Source: an uncultured Akkermansia sp. (lineage in GTDB: Bacteria > Verrucomicrobiota > Verrucomicrobiia > Verrucomicrobiales > Akkermansiaceae). From it: a stretch of DNA of 64,000 nucleotides. Position numbers and translations under genes: made by a program. Location: positions 22,420 to 86,419 of the forward strand of contig CANQAC010000003.1 in assembly GCA_947589345.1 (NCBI GenBank). Reading direction: 5' to 3'. Below, one piece after another: positions 1-8,840 of this stretch (within the stretch, counting starts at the first letter, position 1; every line of letters starts with the position of its first letter). The notes below the pieces were generated by a model. That model saw only the letters and a program-made list of their open reading frames with translations, was not told the origin of the DNA and searched no databases.

Positions 1-356
1 CAGTGGAAAATGGTGGCTACCTTCATCCTATGCTTGCGATCACTGGGCAGCACAGTAGAATCCAACTCCTGCGCCAGGCCCATCCACCAACCTTCCGATT
101 CATCCATTTCAGGCGTGTCTTCATCATCTGCCATTCCGCTTGTCGGCAGCATGTTGCGCGTGGCCATATCCTGCCCATACTTTACGCCCAATTTCGCCAA
201 CTGGTCTATATTGGCCCGACATTTTACCACATCTCCAGCATTAAGGTAGCTAAACAGTAAGGGCGATGATATCCCCAGCAATACCGCCAATATGGCGATC
301 ACTACGATCAACTCAACCAATGTAAATCCACGAACCTGAACTCGTATCGCTCTCAT
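1..356 (-). CDS. Type II/IV pseudopilin-like protein (3' part outside window)
   Basis: The start is within the window and the C-terminus runs off its left edge (118 complete codons visible). A short basic leader (MRAIRVQVRG) is followed by the class III prepilin motif GFTLVELIVV and a hydrophobic helix to about residue 35, which is diagnostic of prepilin-peptidase-processed pilins and T2SS pseudopilins. The rest, with Asp/Glu-rich DDEDTPEMDE, is not family-specific. Such proteins are inserted in the inner membrane, cleaved after the Gly and methylated on Phe. ATG at 356 follows AGGAGGGG. Whether it belongs to a pilus or a secretion system cannot be told from this fragment; Verrucomicrobia carry many orphan pseudopilins. 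Confidence 0.85.
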   Translation of the reverse strand, partial: MRAIRVQVRGFTLVELIVVIAILAVLLGISSPLLFSYLNAGDVVKCRANIDQLAKLGVKYGQDMATRNMLPTSGMADDEDTPEMDESEGWWMGLAQELDSTVLPSDRKHRMKVATIFH

Positions 357-365
357 ACCCCTCCT

Positions 366-393
366 AATCTACCACATACCGCTATCTTGTCAA
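366..393 (-). promoter_or_regulatory. Promoter of the pseudopilin gene
   Basis: On the minus strand TTGACA (388-393), 16-bp spacer, TAGATT (366-371). The -10 box ends 9 bases before the ATG, so transcription would start next to the start codon; the AGGAGG lies inside that gap. Confidence 0.55.
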
Positions 394-414
394 GCTTGCG
401 ATCGAAGCTCTTTT

Positions 415-915
415 ATGCTTGATTTTTGTAAATATTTTAACATAATAAACTTCATGGGACAAAACCTATATGCTGACCAAGGTTATGCGCTATATCGCAT
501 CCTTAAAGGATTGGAAAGGGAAAGGCAGGCAATCAGCAAGGGAAAAGGGCCTGTCGAACAATCGTCTCACTCTCTCTCAACGCGGCAAAAATTGGCTCTC
601 AGTCGTGTCAAATTGCTCACGACTGATCATCCGGAAGGTATAGGTCTCAAAGCGCTGGCTCAAAGTGTACAAATGGCAGTATCTGCCGCCTCCATCATGG
701 TAGACCTGATGGTGCAAAAAGGGTTGCTTCGGCGTTTACCGGATCCAAAGGACCGCCGAGCCGTACGCATCACGCTCACTCCACAAGGGGAGCAGACTTT
801 TTTGCTCTGCCATGAGCAATTTCTCTCTCACCTCTCCCTCATCGCGCAGAGATTTTCTCCGGAGGAACAGCTGGTTTTAAGTCGTATCGCGGAGAAAATT
901 GATCCTTCCTCCTGA
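415..915 (+). CDS. MarR-family transcriptional regulator
   Basis: Winged-helix regulator of up to 166 residues. The DNA-binding part is clear: GIGLKALAQSVQMAVSAASIMVD as recognition helix region followed by LMVQKGLLRRLPDPKDRRAVRITLTPQG, the MarR wing with the hallmark D-x-R-A motif. Flanking helices should form the dimer interface. MarR proteins usually repress a neighbouring exporter or stress gene in response to a small ligand. The next gene on the same strand is a DMT-type exporter, which makes it the obvious target (inference). The start is uncertain: the ATG at 454 (MGQNLYADQG) is equally possible, and neither has a good ribosome-binding site. Confidence 0.8.
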   Translation: MLDFCKYFNIINFMGQNLYADQGYALYRILKGLERERQAISKGKGPVEQSSHSLSTRQKLALSRVKLLTTDHPEGIGLKALAQSVQMAVSAASIMVDLMVQKGLLRRLPDPKDRRAVRITLTPQGEQTFLLCHEQFLSHLSLIAQRFSPEEQLVLSRIAEKIDPSS

Positions 916-1027
916 ACCTGATGCCTACGAGATGGGGGATCCCCATGTGGCATCAATCCGCTTCTGTTGCCTCTACCCGTCCCAAAAACTCTATGCTATT
1001 CTCGATCAAAAGAAAGAATATGATGTC

Positions 1028-1056
1028 TTGCTTGCACGTCAATGCTTTGGTACAAT
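1028..1056 (+). promoter_or_regulatory. Promoter upstream of the DMT transporter
   Basis: TTGCTT (1028-1033), 17-bp spacer, TACAAT (1051-1056), 26 bases before the ATG. Unlike many promoters here it leaves a normal short leader. Confidence 0.4.
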
Positions 1057-1082
1057 CTGTCGGCATCACCCATTGAGATGGT

Positions 1083-2021
1083 ATGAATACGAATACGCCT
1101 CGCCCTTCGTACACAGCAATACTGGTAGCGTACTTCATGATATATGTGGTGTGGGGATCCACCTACTTCTTTATTGGTGAAGCTCTCAAATACTTCTCAT
1201 CCTATGTGCTGGGCGGTGTGCGTTTTACGGCAGCAGGCGTTCTCCTGCTTTTGTACGCTAAAACCAAGGGGGAGAACATATTTAACCGCGGTATCATGCG
1301 TGTTTCCGTGCCCTGTGGCATGATCATGTTGTTTGCAGACATGACCGCTATCATGCTGGCTCAAAAATACATCACCAGCAGTTTGGAAGCAGTGCTGGCA
1401 GCATCCACGATGATATGGATCACGTTGTTCAACGTACGCCGCTGGCGTTACAATTTTCGCAACTATCGCGTGCCACTTGGTCTAGTGGGAGGTCTCATTG
1501 GTGTTGTACTGCTCTACCTGCACGAACTTTCGCTACCCGACAGTCATGGAGAACTCGGTGTATTGATTTTTCTGGGCGGCATGATTGCATGGTCGCTCGG
1601 CTCGCTGTTCATCAAATACTACGCCTCGGCCAAGGAACAAGTGAATGCGTGGAGCGGTACGGCATGGCAGATGTTTGCCGCCGGTCTGGCTTTCTTTGTG
1701 GTGGCTTATTTCTCCGGTGAAATATCGGCCACCAAGTGGGAAGACATTCCATGGCAAGGTTGGGCACATGTGAGTTATTTGGTGCTGTTCGGTTCTATCT
1801 GCGCATACACCAGCTATGTATGGCTCCTCAAAGTGCGACCGGCTACTGAGGTTGCTACCCATGCCTACGCCAACCCATTCATCGCGATTCTATTGGGAGC
1901 TTGCTTCGGCGGCGAGCAGATTCTCCCGCTGCAATGGGCTGGACTCGCTATCATCATCGCGAGCCTCGTTCTTATCAATAATCGCCACAAAAAGAAAAGT
2001 CCGCCGAAGGTCAAAGTCTGA
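1083..2021 (+). CDS. EamA/DMT-family transporter
   Basis: A 312-residue polytopic inner-membrane protein with about ten hydrophobic segments in two similar halves, the organisation of EamA (DUF6) drug/metabolite transporters. The first helix carries YVVWGSTYFFIGEAL, the family signature, and the second half has AYTSYVWLLKVRPATEVATHAYANPF, the conserved YxxW...P..A pattern of the YedA/RhaT-like branch. The C-terminus is lysine-rich and cytoplasmic. Members export metabolites or amino acids; the substrate cannot be read from sequence. It lies downstream of a MarR gene that may control it. Its stop overlaps by 11 bases the 3' end of the convergent fabH. Confidence 0.85.
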   Translation: MNTNTPRPSYTAILVAYFMIYVVWGSTYFFIGEALKYFSSYVLGGVRFTAAGVLLLLYAKTKGENIFNRGIMRVSVPCGMIMLFADMTAIMLAQKYITSSLEAVLAASTMIWITLFNVRRWRYNFRNYRVPLGLVGGLIGVVLLYLHELSLPDSHGELGVLIFLGGMIAWSLGSLFIKYYASAKEQVNAWSGTAWQMFAAGLAFFVVAYFSGEISATKWEDIPWQGWAHVSYLVLFGSICAYTSYVWLLKVRPATEVATHAYANPFIAILLGACFGGEQILPLQWAGLAIIIASLVLINNRHKKKSPPKVKV

Positions 2022-3027
2022 TGGCTGCAGAACTCCACGTGAGACCAGCCCCAAAGGTCACCATCAGCACAATGTCACCTTTCTTGGCACGCCCGCCGCG
2101 AATCGCCTCGTCCAGAGCGATGGCACATGCAGCGCCGGATGTATTGCCGTACTTTTGCAAATTCACAAACACACGCTCCGGCGGAATACCAAGCCTCTGT
2201 GTCACAGCATTGATAATTCGCAGATTCGCCTGATGGGGAATCACCAGAGAAATATCCTCCGGCTTGATACCTGTGCGACGGATGAGCGAAAGAGCAGAGT
2301 CTTTCATGTGTGCCACGGCATGACGAAATACTTCATTGCCGCGCATGGCCAGAGTGTAGAGCTTCTCGTGTATGTTCTCTTCCGTAGTGGGTATGGCTGA
2401 CCCACCACCCGGCACCATCAGCAAATCCGTCAATGTGCCATCCGATCCAATATCAGAAGCAAGTATGGCACTATCCCCCGGCTCTCCCGTTCCTGTCCGC
2501 AGCACGGCCGCTCCTGCTCCGTCTCCAAAAAGAACACAAGTAGTCCGGTCCTCCCAGTTCACAATATGACTGAGCTTTTCAGACGAAATAATGAGAGCCG
2601 TACGCGCCTGACCACAGCCTATAAATTGCACGGCAGTCTTGAGCGCATAGAGAAAACTCGAACAAGCTGCTGATATATCAAAAGCCGCCGCATTCACAGC
2701 TCCTAAATTCGCTTGCACGTAGCAAGCTGTAGAAGGAGTGAAAGTATCGGGCGTCACGGTGCCGACAATGATCAGGTCAATCTCCTCTGGTTTTACTCCG
2801 GCCGCTTCCATGGCCTTACGAGCTGCATGAGTAGCCATATCACTCGGCTTTTCATCAGGCGCCGCTATGCGTCGTTCCTTGATACCAGTGCGCTCCACGA
2901 TCCACTCATTGGAGGTATCGACCATCTTCTCCAAGTCAGAATTCGTCAGCCGATGCTCCGGTACATAGGAGCCTGTCCCTATGAGTGCAACCGGCAGCCG
3001 TTTGAACGGTTTAGTCAAATCATTCAT
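2011..3027 (-). CDS. fabH: Beta-ketoacyl-ACP synthase III
   Basis: 338 residues, the usual FabH length. It condenses acetyl-CoA (or another acyl-CoA) with malonyl-ACP to start fatty-acid synthesis. The triad is visible: Cys122 in DISAACSSFLYAL, His265 in VIPHQANLR and Asn295 in KYGNTSGA. The N-terminal IGTGSYVPE and the C-terminal MVTFGAGLTW are also typical. I chose the ATG at 3027 (MNDLTKPF), preceded by AAGAAG; a TTG seven codons upstream is possible. The gene stands alone, convergent with the DMT gene, not inside a fab cluster; fabG is at 51 kb. Confidence 0.95.
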   Translation of the reverse strand: MNDLTKPFKRLPVALIGTGSYVPEHRLTNSDLEKMVDTSNEWIVERTGIKERRIAAPDEKPSDMATHAARKAMEAAGVKPEEIDLIIVGTVTPDTFTPSTACYVQANLGAVNAAAFDISAACSSFLYALKTAVQFIGCGQARTALIISSEKLSHIVNWEDRTTCVLFGDGAGAAVLRTGTGEPGDSAILASDIGSDGTLTDLLMVPGGGSAIPTTEENIHEKLYTLAMRGNEVFRHAVAHMKDSALSLIRRTGIKPEDISLVIPHQANLRIINAVTQRLGIPPERVFVNLQKYGNTSGAACAIALDEAIRGGRAKKGDIVLMVTFGAGLTWSSAAIRL

Positions 3028-3185
3028 AACTTCTTGATTGATAAGCAAACAGCAGGTTCTTCCCTGTGAGCTGCGGGATTATAGCATCTATCTGCCACTT
3101 TGACAAGCCCCTTCTTCCTCTCCCGCTCATCAACCTATCACTATCAAACGACAAGAAATTCAGGATATATAGTGTCAGTTTTTTC

Positions 3186-3213
3186 TTGACGGTACAACCT
3201 ATTGTGGTAGGAT
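3186..3213 (+). promoter_or_regulatory. Promoter of nrdR
   Basis: TTGACG (3186-3191), 16-bp spacer, TAGGAT (3208-3213). Only 6 bases separate the -10 box from the ATG at 3220, so the mRNA should be leaderless. Confidence 0.6.
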
Positions 3214-3219
3214 GAAGGC

Positions 3220-3711
3220 ATGCGGTGCATCCAATGCGGATATACGGAGGACAAAGTGATCGATTCACGCATGTCGCGCGAAGGGTCGTGCATACGGCGA
3301 CGTCGGGAGTGCCTGCGCTGCGGGTATCGCTACACCACCTACGAACAGCTGGAACGCACCGAGTTGAGAGTTGTTAAAAGAAGCAATGTCCACGAAGCTC
3401 TCAACCGTGAAAAAATTTTGCGTGGGATGATTGAGGCATGTGAAAAAAGACCAGTGAGCATGGATCAATTGGACGCTGCCGCTGATGAGTTAGTGGCCGA
3501 ACTGCATCGCGACCACGTACGCGAGGTGCCCACGGCAGTCATCGTGATGAAGGTCACGGAGAAGCTGCAAAATATCGACCCGATAGCTTGCATTCGCTAT
3601 TCTTCAAGGTACCACCAATACCAGAATGCTGATGAATTTATCGAAATCGTACGCAGGATGGAAAGCCTGCGTGCCAATGACCCTCTGCAGCGCAAACTCA
3701 AACTCGGATGA
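3220..3711 (+). CDS. nrdR: Transcriptional repressor NrdR
   Basis: 163 residues, the normal NrdR size. The N-terminal zinc ribbon is formed by Cys3, Cys6, Cys31 and Cys34 (MRCIQCG ... ECLRCGYRYTTYE). The rest is an ATP-cone that senses ATP/dATP, with the conserved VVKRSN and RYSSRYHQY segments. NrdR binds tandem NrdR boxes and represses ribonucleotide reductase operons; no RNR gene is in the window. The stop overlaps the next gene by four bases (ATGA), so the two are translationally coupled. Confidence 0.95.
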   Translation: MRCIQCGYTEDKVIDSRMSREGSCIRRRRECLRCGYRYTTYEQLERTELRVVKRSNVHEALNREKILRGMIEACEKRPVSMDQLDAAADELVAELHRDHVREVPTAVIVMKVTEKLQNIDPIACIRYSSRYHQYQNADEFIEIVRRMESLRANDPLQRKLKLG

Positions 3712-4220
3712 TTCAGACAACGACCAAACGCCCCTACCTGCAAACGGGCGAGTGCATCACCTGCGACTACGACTGTGAGTGGTTGGAAGACGTGCTGCAT
3801 GAGGCAGCGCAAACCGCCGGAGTTTTTTTGCCCTATGAGCATGAAGTTGCCCAAGGTATACTGCAATACATGGAGCAGTATTGTCCCTTGAAGGCGCTGC
3901 CACTAAAATATTTTTTCGGACGAATGCGTGGAGTTTTGCGAGAGATTGGGCTGCCGCGCATTGCTGACGCACTGCAGGAGCAACTCCCTCCTGTATCCAT
4001 CCCGCTGGACGCTCTGGCGGGAGAAAACCCACTCCCTCTTTTCTTTTATACAGAGTTGAAGCACAGGATGGATGATCTGCGGCGCCGCGGGCTCACCTCC
4101 TACCGATTTTCCGGGGCGCACCGCTGCAGCTTGGTGCTGGGCAGGCGCCGTAGGTCCTGCCCCACCCAGCGGCGGGTTCTCCATGAACTGCGGTCCTTTC
4201 TAGCCTACCAAGCAGCGTAG
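3708..4220 (+). CDS. Unknown protein coupled to nrdR
   Basis: 170 residues; I do not recognise a family. The start ATG overlaps the nrdR stop by four bases. The N-terminal half is acidic and has a CITCDYDCEW cysteine cluster (three Cys within six residues) that might bind a metal. The last 50 residues are strongly basic (GRRRRSCPTQRR) and could contact nucleic acid. There is no signal peptide or membrane segment, so it is probably cytoplasmic. Coupling to nrdR suggests a role in, or co-regulation with, deoxynucleotide metabolism; that is inference. Confidence 0.6.
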   Translation: MIQTTTKRPYLQTGECITCDYDCEWLEDVLHEAAQTAGVFLPYEHEVAQGILQYMEQYCPLKALPLKYFFGRMRGVLREIGLPRIADALQEQLPPVSIPLDALAGENPLPLFFYTELKHRMDDLRRRGLTSYRFSGAHRCSLVLGRRRRSCPTQRRVLHELRSFLAYQAA

Positions 4221-4223
4221 GAC

Positions 4224-4793
4224 ATGAATGTTCCCGAACTTCTGGGCATCGCGGCAGCCTTGGCTGCTGACGCGGTGACGTACGCGTTCTCTTATGGATT
4301 GCAGCTGCAAATGCACAGACGGCGAGCTTCCTTGATGTTGGCGTGTACCGTTGGCTTTTTCCAAGGATTTATGCCGTTATTGGGCTATGTGAGCGGAACA
4401 GGATTGCGAGAACTAGTTCAACAGTGGGGCAAGTGGGGCGCACTGATCATCTTTTGCGCATTGGGACTCGGGACCATTCGCAAGGCTCTCTGCAAAGCAC
4501 ACACGGATGAGGTGCAACTGCCGCTTGGATTGCCGGGTTTACTTCTGGTAGGGATTGCTACAAGCATAGACGCCTTCTCTGTAGGCATCTGCATGGCGAT
4601 TAGACAAGAAATGGGGAACTATCTCTCACCCCAACAACTCGCATTGGCAGCGGGAACCATCGGTCTGGTCACCTTCGCGGGAGCCTTAATCTTTTTCCGC
4701 CTGGCTCGCGTGCTACGCAGTATTCCGGAACGTCTGCTTCAATTCGCAGATGGTCTCATTCTCATCGCCCTCGGGATTAACTGCGTATGCTGA
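4224..4793 (+). CDS. mntP: MntP-like manganese efflux pump
   Basis: 189 residues with six predicted helices, matching the MntP (YebN, DUF204) family that exports Mn(II). The two internally repeated signature segments are present: LAADAVTYAFSYGLQ in helix 1 and TSIDAFSVGICMAIR in helix 4, each with the conserved Asp that coordinates metal. The family norm in the first motif is MDAF, so ADAV is a divergence. It starts three bases after the preceding gene and is probably co-transcribed with nrdR. I see no yybP-ykoY riboswitch upstream, consistent with an internal operon position. Confidence 0.75.
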   Translation: MNVPELLGIAAALAADAVTYAFSYGLQLQMHRRRASLMLACTVGFFQGFMPLLGYVSGTGLRELVQQWGKWGALIIFCALGLGTIRKALCKAHTDEVQLPLGLPGLLLVGIATSIDAFSVGICMAIRQEMGNYLSPQQLALAAGTIGLVTFAGALIFFRLARVLRSIPERLLQFADGLILIALGINCVC

Positions 4794-4800
4794 TCAAGTA

Positions 4801-5772
4801 TCACGAGGCCGGCTCTGCCGGGGCGGCGTAGCGCAGCTCAGCCTGTTCATCACGGATAATGCTCATCACATCCTCCCCCGGATCATGCGCTTGTGGTAGA
4901 GGCTCGAGACTCTTCACTTCAAAAGGGGCAAAATCTTTTTCCGGCTTAATGTCACCACCGGTGGCCAAGGAGAAATACCCACGCTCAGGATTGAGTCGGC
5001 AGTTGATGTTATTGTTGGGATTCGCGTCGCGTGTAAAACGGAATTGAGACGCCTGATGCCAAACTTGGCCATCCCAGCGGAAAGCTGGACCGAACGTAGC
5101 GCGCCTCTCATTTTTCTTAGACTCCACATTACGCATAAAGTCCTCCACAAAGCCGCAGCTGCCGCCAAGCCCCTGCCGTACCGCTTGGACACGCCAGCAA
5201 CTCAACAACTCCCATTTGCCAGTTTCAGGGTTGTAAATATAGCCTGCAATGCGCCGAAAATCATCCCCATCTTTACGCTCTACCACGAGCGTGCGAATCA
5301 CCTGTCCCTCCTTCCAAGCAAACCTGCGCATGGATTTACCTCCGGTACCTTCCCCGCCAAATCTCTCGGTCACCACTTGCTCGCCGCGGGCCACCAACTT
5401 AGCGCGTTCCTCCTCGGGAGCAGCGTGAGGATTATCTCCCGTATCCTTGGCATCCCAAATCGAGAAGATGGCTACGCGTATCGGGTTACCTTGCCCGTCT
5501 TTCTCGCACAACTCCTGCACTCCGATGTATCCATTGGCAAAGTTGTTGCAAGAAAAATAGGTGCCCGGAGCAGACTTCTCAATAACCGCCTCTTGATACG
5601 CCGCCTTGTGTTCCGGCACATCAGGCCCGTACACCAGATGAACAGATGTACACTGTCGCTGCGCCATATTTTCCGGCGACCAATAATCCGAATCGCGATT
5701 TCCAAACGCCTGCGGCATCAACACCAACCCCGCATAAACCATTCCCCATATCATCTTCTCACCAATCTTCAT
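4801..5772 (-). CDS. DUF3472-like secreted protein
   Basis: 323 residues from the ATG at 5772 (preceded by GAGGGT; a GTG at 5796 is the alternative). The N-terminus KIGEKMIWGMVYAGLVLMPQAFG looks like a signal peptide, so the protein is exported. The middle, with VAIFSIWDA followed by a Gly-rich GGEGTGGKSMRRFAWKEGQ, fits DUF3472, a beta-rich domain often found with carbohydrate-binding modules in Bacteroidetes and Verrucomicrobia. No catalytic residues are known for this family. It is convergent with mntP and divergent from speA. Confidence 0.6.
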   Translation of the reverse strand: MKIGEKMIWGMVYAGLVLMPQAFGNRDSDYWSPENMAQRQCTSVHLVYGPDVPEHKAAYQEAVIEKSAPGTYFSCNNFANGYIGVQELCEKDGQGNPIRVAIFSIWDAKDTGDNPHAAPEEERAKLVARGEQVVTERFGGEGTGGKSMRRFAWKEGQVIRTLVVERKDGDDFRRIAGYIYNPETGKWELLSCWRVQAVRQGLGGSCGFVEDFMRNVESKKNERRATFGPAFRWDGQVWHQASQFRFTRDANPNNNINCRLNPERGYFSLATGGDIKPEKDFAPFEVKSLEPLPQAHDPGEDVMSIIRDEQAELRYAAPAEPAS

Positions 5773-5832
5773 ACCCTCGTATGCTACCAAATTCACTCAC
5801 CGTTAGCAAGCATAAAAACGCCTTGATTTGGC

Positions 5833-5861
5833 TTGCATGTGAGGGGCGAACGTGCTATATA
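5833..5861 (+). promoter_or_regulatory. Promoter of speA
   Basis: TTGCAT (5833-5838), 17-bp spacer, TATATA (5856-5861). It supports a start at the ATG at 5894, not further upstream, leaving a leader of about 25 bases. Confidence 0.5.
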
Positions 5862-5893
5862 TCCCGAGTCTTCTTTACTCATCGTTTTTCAGC

Positions 5894-7834
5894 ATGCCCC
5901 ACCGTAAATCTCAGCCTATTCGACGCAAAGTCAAAAATTGGACAGCCGCGGATTCTGCCGAGTTATACTGCGTCCCCGACTGGAGCAACGGATTTTTTGC
6001 CATTTCAAAAAATGGCGAAACGACAGTGCGCCTTCAGGACAGTGATGGGGAAATGCGCAACGTGAGTCTGGTGAGCATCATGCGTGAACTGACAGACCGT
6101 GGGACAGCCGCTCCGGTACTACTGCGTTTCCGCGATCTGTTACGTGCCAGGCTTGACGAGCTTAATAAAAGTTTCGCCGGAGCAATTCGCAAGGCAGACT
6201 ACCGGGGAGTGTACCGAGGAGTCTACCCCATCAAGGTGAATCAGCAACGCCCCATTGTCGAAGAAATTGTCTCCTACGGAGCGCGCTACCACTACGGCTT
6301 GGAAGCCGGTTCCAAGCCTGAACTCATCGCGGCCATGGCCTACATGCAGGATAGCGAAGCGTTCCTCATGTGCAACGGATATAAGGATGATGAGTTCATT
6401 GACTTAGCTCTCATGGGACAACGCATGGGGTTGAATATTTATTTGATATTGGAGATGCCCAATGAGTTGCCGGCTATCTTACGGCGGGCAGAAAGGCTGG
6501 GCATTGAGCCCAACTTGGGCGTGCGCGTGCGACTTTCCGCCAAAGGATCTGGTCACTGGAGCGAGTCGGCAGGCGATAAATCAGTATTTGGGCTTAACCC
6601 GGCGCAAGTTATCGATGTGGTGGACCACCTCAAAGCCGTTAACAAACTCCATTGCCTGAAAGTGCTGCACTACCACCAAGGCTCTCAAATCCCCAATATT
6701 TCTGTCATTCGTGAGGGTCTCTCCGAAGCGTGTCGCATATACATTGACCTCGTACGCGAAGGCGCTCCCATGGGTACGCTGGATATGGGCGGTGGTCTGG
6801 CAGTGGATTACGACGGATCACAGACCAATTTCCACTCCTCGTGCAACTACTCGGTGGAGGAATATGCCCGTGACGTCGTGGAAATTGTCGGTGAAATGTG
6901 TACCAGAAGCGGAGTCCACCACCCAACGCTCGTAACAGAATCCGGGCGTGCCATATCTGCATACCACTCTGTTTTGATATTTAATATACTGGATGTGACA
7001 AGTTCGCGCGGCTACGGTAGCGGGTTGCCCAAACTGCCGAAAAACGCCAGCGAGGTACTCAAAGCACTGGACGAAACCTACCGCATGCTCACGCGCAAAA
7101 ATATCCAGGAATGCTACAATGACGCCAACTACTACCGCGAAACTCTGCGCATGCAATTCGCGTACGGTAACGTAAGTTTGCGGGAACGTGGCGTCGGTGA
7201 AGCTATCTATTGGCATATTATGGAGCTTATTGCTCACCGCATCGCGGAAATGAGCGAAATCCCCGAGGATCTCAAGGAAGTTTCTGACAATATGGTAGAC
7301 TTCTACTACGCCAACTTCTCGCTTTTCCAAAGTCTGCCGGATGCATGGGCAATTGACCAGCTTTTCCCGGTAATGCCGATTCAGCGCCTCTGCGAACGGC
7401 CTACGCAAAAGAGCGTACTCGTCGACATCACTTGTGACTGCGACGGCAAGGTTGCCCAGTATATCGACCGTGAGGATGTGGCGAAATCCTTACCTCTGCA
7501 CGAAGTTGAAAGTGATGAGCAGTACTACGTGGCCATCTTTTTGGTGGGCGCCTATCAGGAAACGCTTGGAGATATTCACAACCTGCTGGGCGACACGAAT
7601 GTTGTAAGCGTTCATCTCGAAAACGGTCATCCCGTATTCACTGGTGAGGAAGAGGGCGATTGCGTGGCCGACGTGCTTTCCTACGTCAAATATGACACGA
7701 AAGAGTTGGTAAGTCGTTTCCGAGAATTGGCGGAAAAAGCCGTGGCGGTAGGTCGCATTACCCCACGCCAGCGACGCGAAGCGTTGGAAGCCTACCGCGA
7801 TGGTCTCAATGGCTACACCTACTACGAACTCTAG
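5894..7834 (+). CDS. speA: Biosynthetic arginine decarboxylase
   Basis: 646 residues from the ATG at 5894, typical of the long PLP-dependent SpeA (E. coli 658). It converts arginine to agmatine, the first step of the agmatine route to putrescine. The PLP lysine is Lys114 in YPIKVNQQ; the substrate-pocket segments GLEAGSKPEL, HYHQGSQIPN and MGGGLAVDYDGS are conserved, and the second-half motif TCDCDGK supplies the dimer-contributed Cys. In-frame codons upstream of 5894 lie within the promoter. A SpeE-like gene at 20.8 kb may be another piece of polyamine metabolism, though it is divergent. Confidence 0.95.
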   Translation: MPHRKSQPIRRKVKNWTAADSAELYCVPDWSNGFFAISKNGETTVRLQDSDGEMRNVSLVSIMRELTDRGTAAPVLLRFRDLLRARLDELNKSFAGAIRKADYRGVYRGVYPIKVNQQRPIVEEIVSYGARYHYGLEAGSKPELIAAMAYMQDSEAFLMCNGYKDDEFIDLALMGQRMGLNIYLILEMPNELPAILRRAERLGIEPNLGVRVRLSAKGSGHWSESAGDKSVFGLNPAQVIDVVDHLKAVNKLHCLKVLHYHQGSQIPNISVIREGLSEACRIYIDLVREGAPMGTLDMGGGLAVDYDGSQTNFHSSCNYSVEEYARDVVEIVGEMCTRSGVHHPTLVTESGRAISAYHSVLIFNILDVTSSRGYGSGLPKLPKNASEVLKALDETYRMLTRKNIQECYNDANYYRETLRMQFAYGNVSLRERGVGEAIYWHIMELIAHRIAEMSEIPEDLKEVSDNMVDFYYANFSLFQSLPDAWAIDQLFPVMPIQRLCERPTQKSVLVDITCDCDGKVAQYIDREDVAKSLPLHEVESDEQYYVAIFLVGAYQETLGDIHNLLGDTNVVSVHLENGHPVFTGEEEGDCVADVLSYVKYDTKELVSRFRELAEKAVAVGRITPRQRREALEAYRDGLNGYTYYEL

Positions 7835-7864
7835 GTGATTCGCCCCGCTTGGCGCAACTCAGTC

Positions 7865-8824
7865 TTACTCACCTCGCTGCAGTTTATCCAAGATGAGTTC
7901 AATAATTTTCAGGGACATTTGACCAGATTCTTCAAGGGATGCGGCAGAAATACGCTGCATGTTATCACGCTTGCTGTGCCACCAATTGCTGCCCATGAAG
8001 GAAGCAATCATATTGAGCGTCGGAACCCCGGCCTCCATGTACGGACGATGATCATCCCAGTATGACCCCATGTGATACGTCCACCGATCCTGAGAAAATC
8101 CAAGTTGGCGCACGGCCTCCATGTAGATATTGCACATCGCCGGCACCGTGTCCATAATGGGTACGGCAATAACCTTGCCGGCACCACCCACCATATCCAT
8201 GTTGATCATACAGGCTGGCAGACCGGCAACTCCGCGCCTTGCCACATCATAGCGCGAACCATACAACCCGTCCGTCTCCGTAATACGCTCACCTAGTGAT
8301 TCTTCACCATCAAAAAATATAAGTTCCACCTGGTCGGCCACCTCCACGTTGCGTGCCAATACCCGCGCCAGTTCCAACAACACGGCTGCTCCGCTCGCCC
8401 CATCATCCGCCCCAAGGATGGCAGACCCTCCTTTTGTGTCAATGTGGCAAGAAACCAGCAATGGACGTCTCCCCTGCCGCTCGCTGAATACCGCGCGCAG
8501 GTTCACCATATTACAACCCGGAAATGGTGAAAAATGATCGCGCTGCACATGCCATCCCATGACATCCAGCGAGCGAACAATATAGTCCACTTGCGCAGCA
8601 TAAGCTGCAGAACCCGTAGGACGCGGTCCTAAGTCGCACAAAGCCGCACAGTGGATATAAGCATTTTTCCCGGAAAAACCCGGCGTATCTTCCACCTCTT
8701 GTGCTGTCTCGGCGGACGGTTTCTGTTGTCCAGTTCCTCTCTCCCCACAAGCAGATAGGAGCATGCCCAGCAAAATCACCCAGAACCACCGTCGCATCTC
8801 GTTGATAATACTCAGGCTCATCAT
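7865..8824 (-). CDS. M28-family metallopeptidase lipoprotein
   Basis: About 319 residues. The N-terminal signal ends in a lipobox (GMLLSAC), so it should be an outer-membrane or periplasmic lipoprotein. The M28 zinc ligands are visible in order: SCHIDTKGG, GADDGASG, the general base in FDGEES, INMDMVGG and the last His in WWHSKRD. The overall pattern resembles the glutaminyl-cyclase-like branch as well as aminopeptidases, so the activity could be peptide trimming or N-terminal cyclisation. The start is in a cluster of candidates; ATG 8824 follows GGGAG, and 8797 (MRRWFWV) is also reasonable. It directly follows parB on the same strand. Confidence 0.8.
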   Translation of the reverse strand: MMSLSIINEMRRWFWVILLGMLLSACGERGTGQQKPSAETAQEVEDTPGFSGKNAYIHCAALCDLGPRPTGSAAYAAQVDYIVRSLDVMGWHVQRDHFSPFPGCNMVNLRAVFSERQGRRPLLVSCHIDTKGGSAILGADDGASGAAVLLELARVLARNVEVADQVELIFFDGEESLGERITETDGLYGSRYDVARRGVAGLPACMINMDMVGGAGKVIAVPIMDTVPAMCNIYMEAVRQLGFSQDRWTYHMGSYWDDHRPYMEAGVPTLNMIASFMGSNWWHSKRDNMQRISAASLEESGQMSLKIIELILDKLQRGE

Positions 8825-8840
8825 TGGCTGTCTCCCGCAC

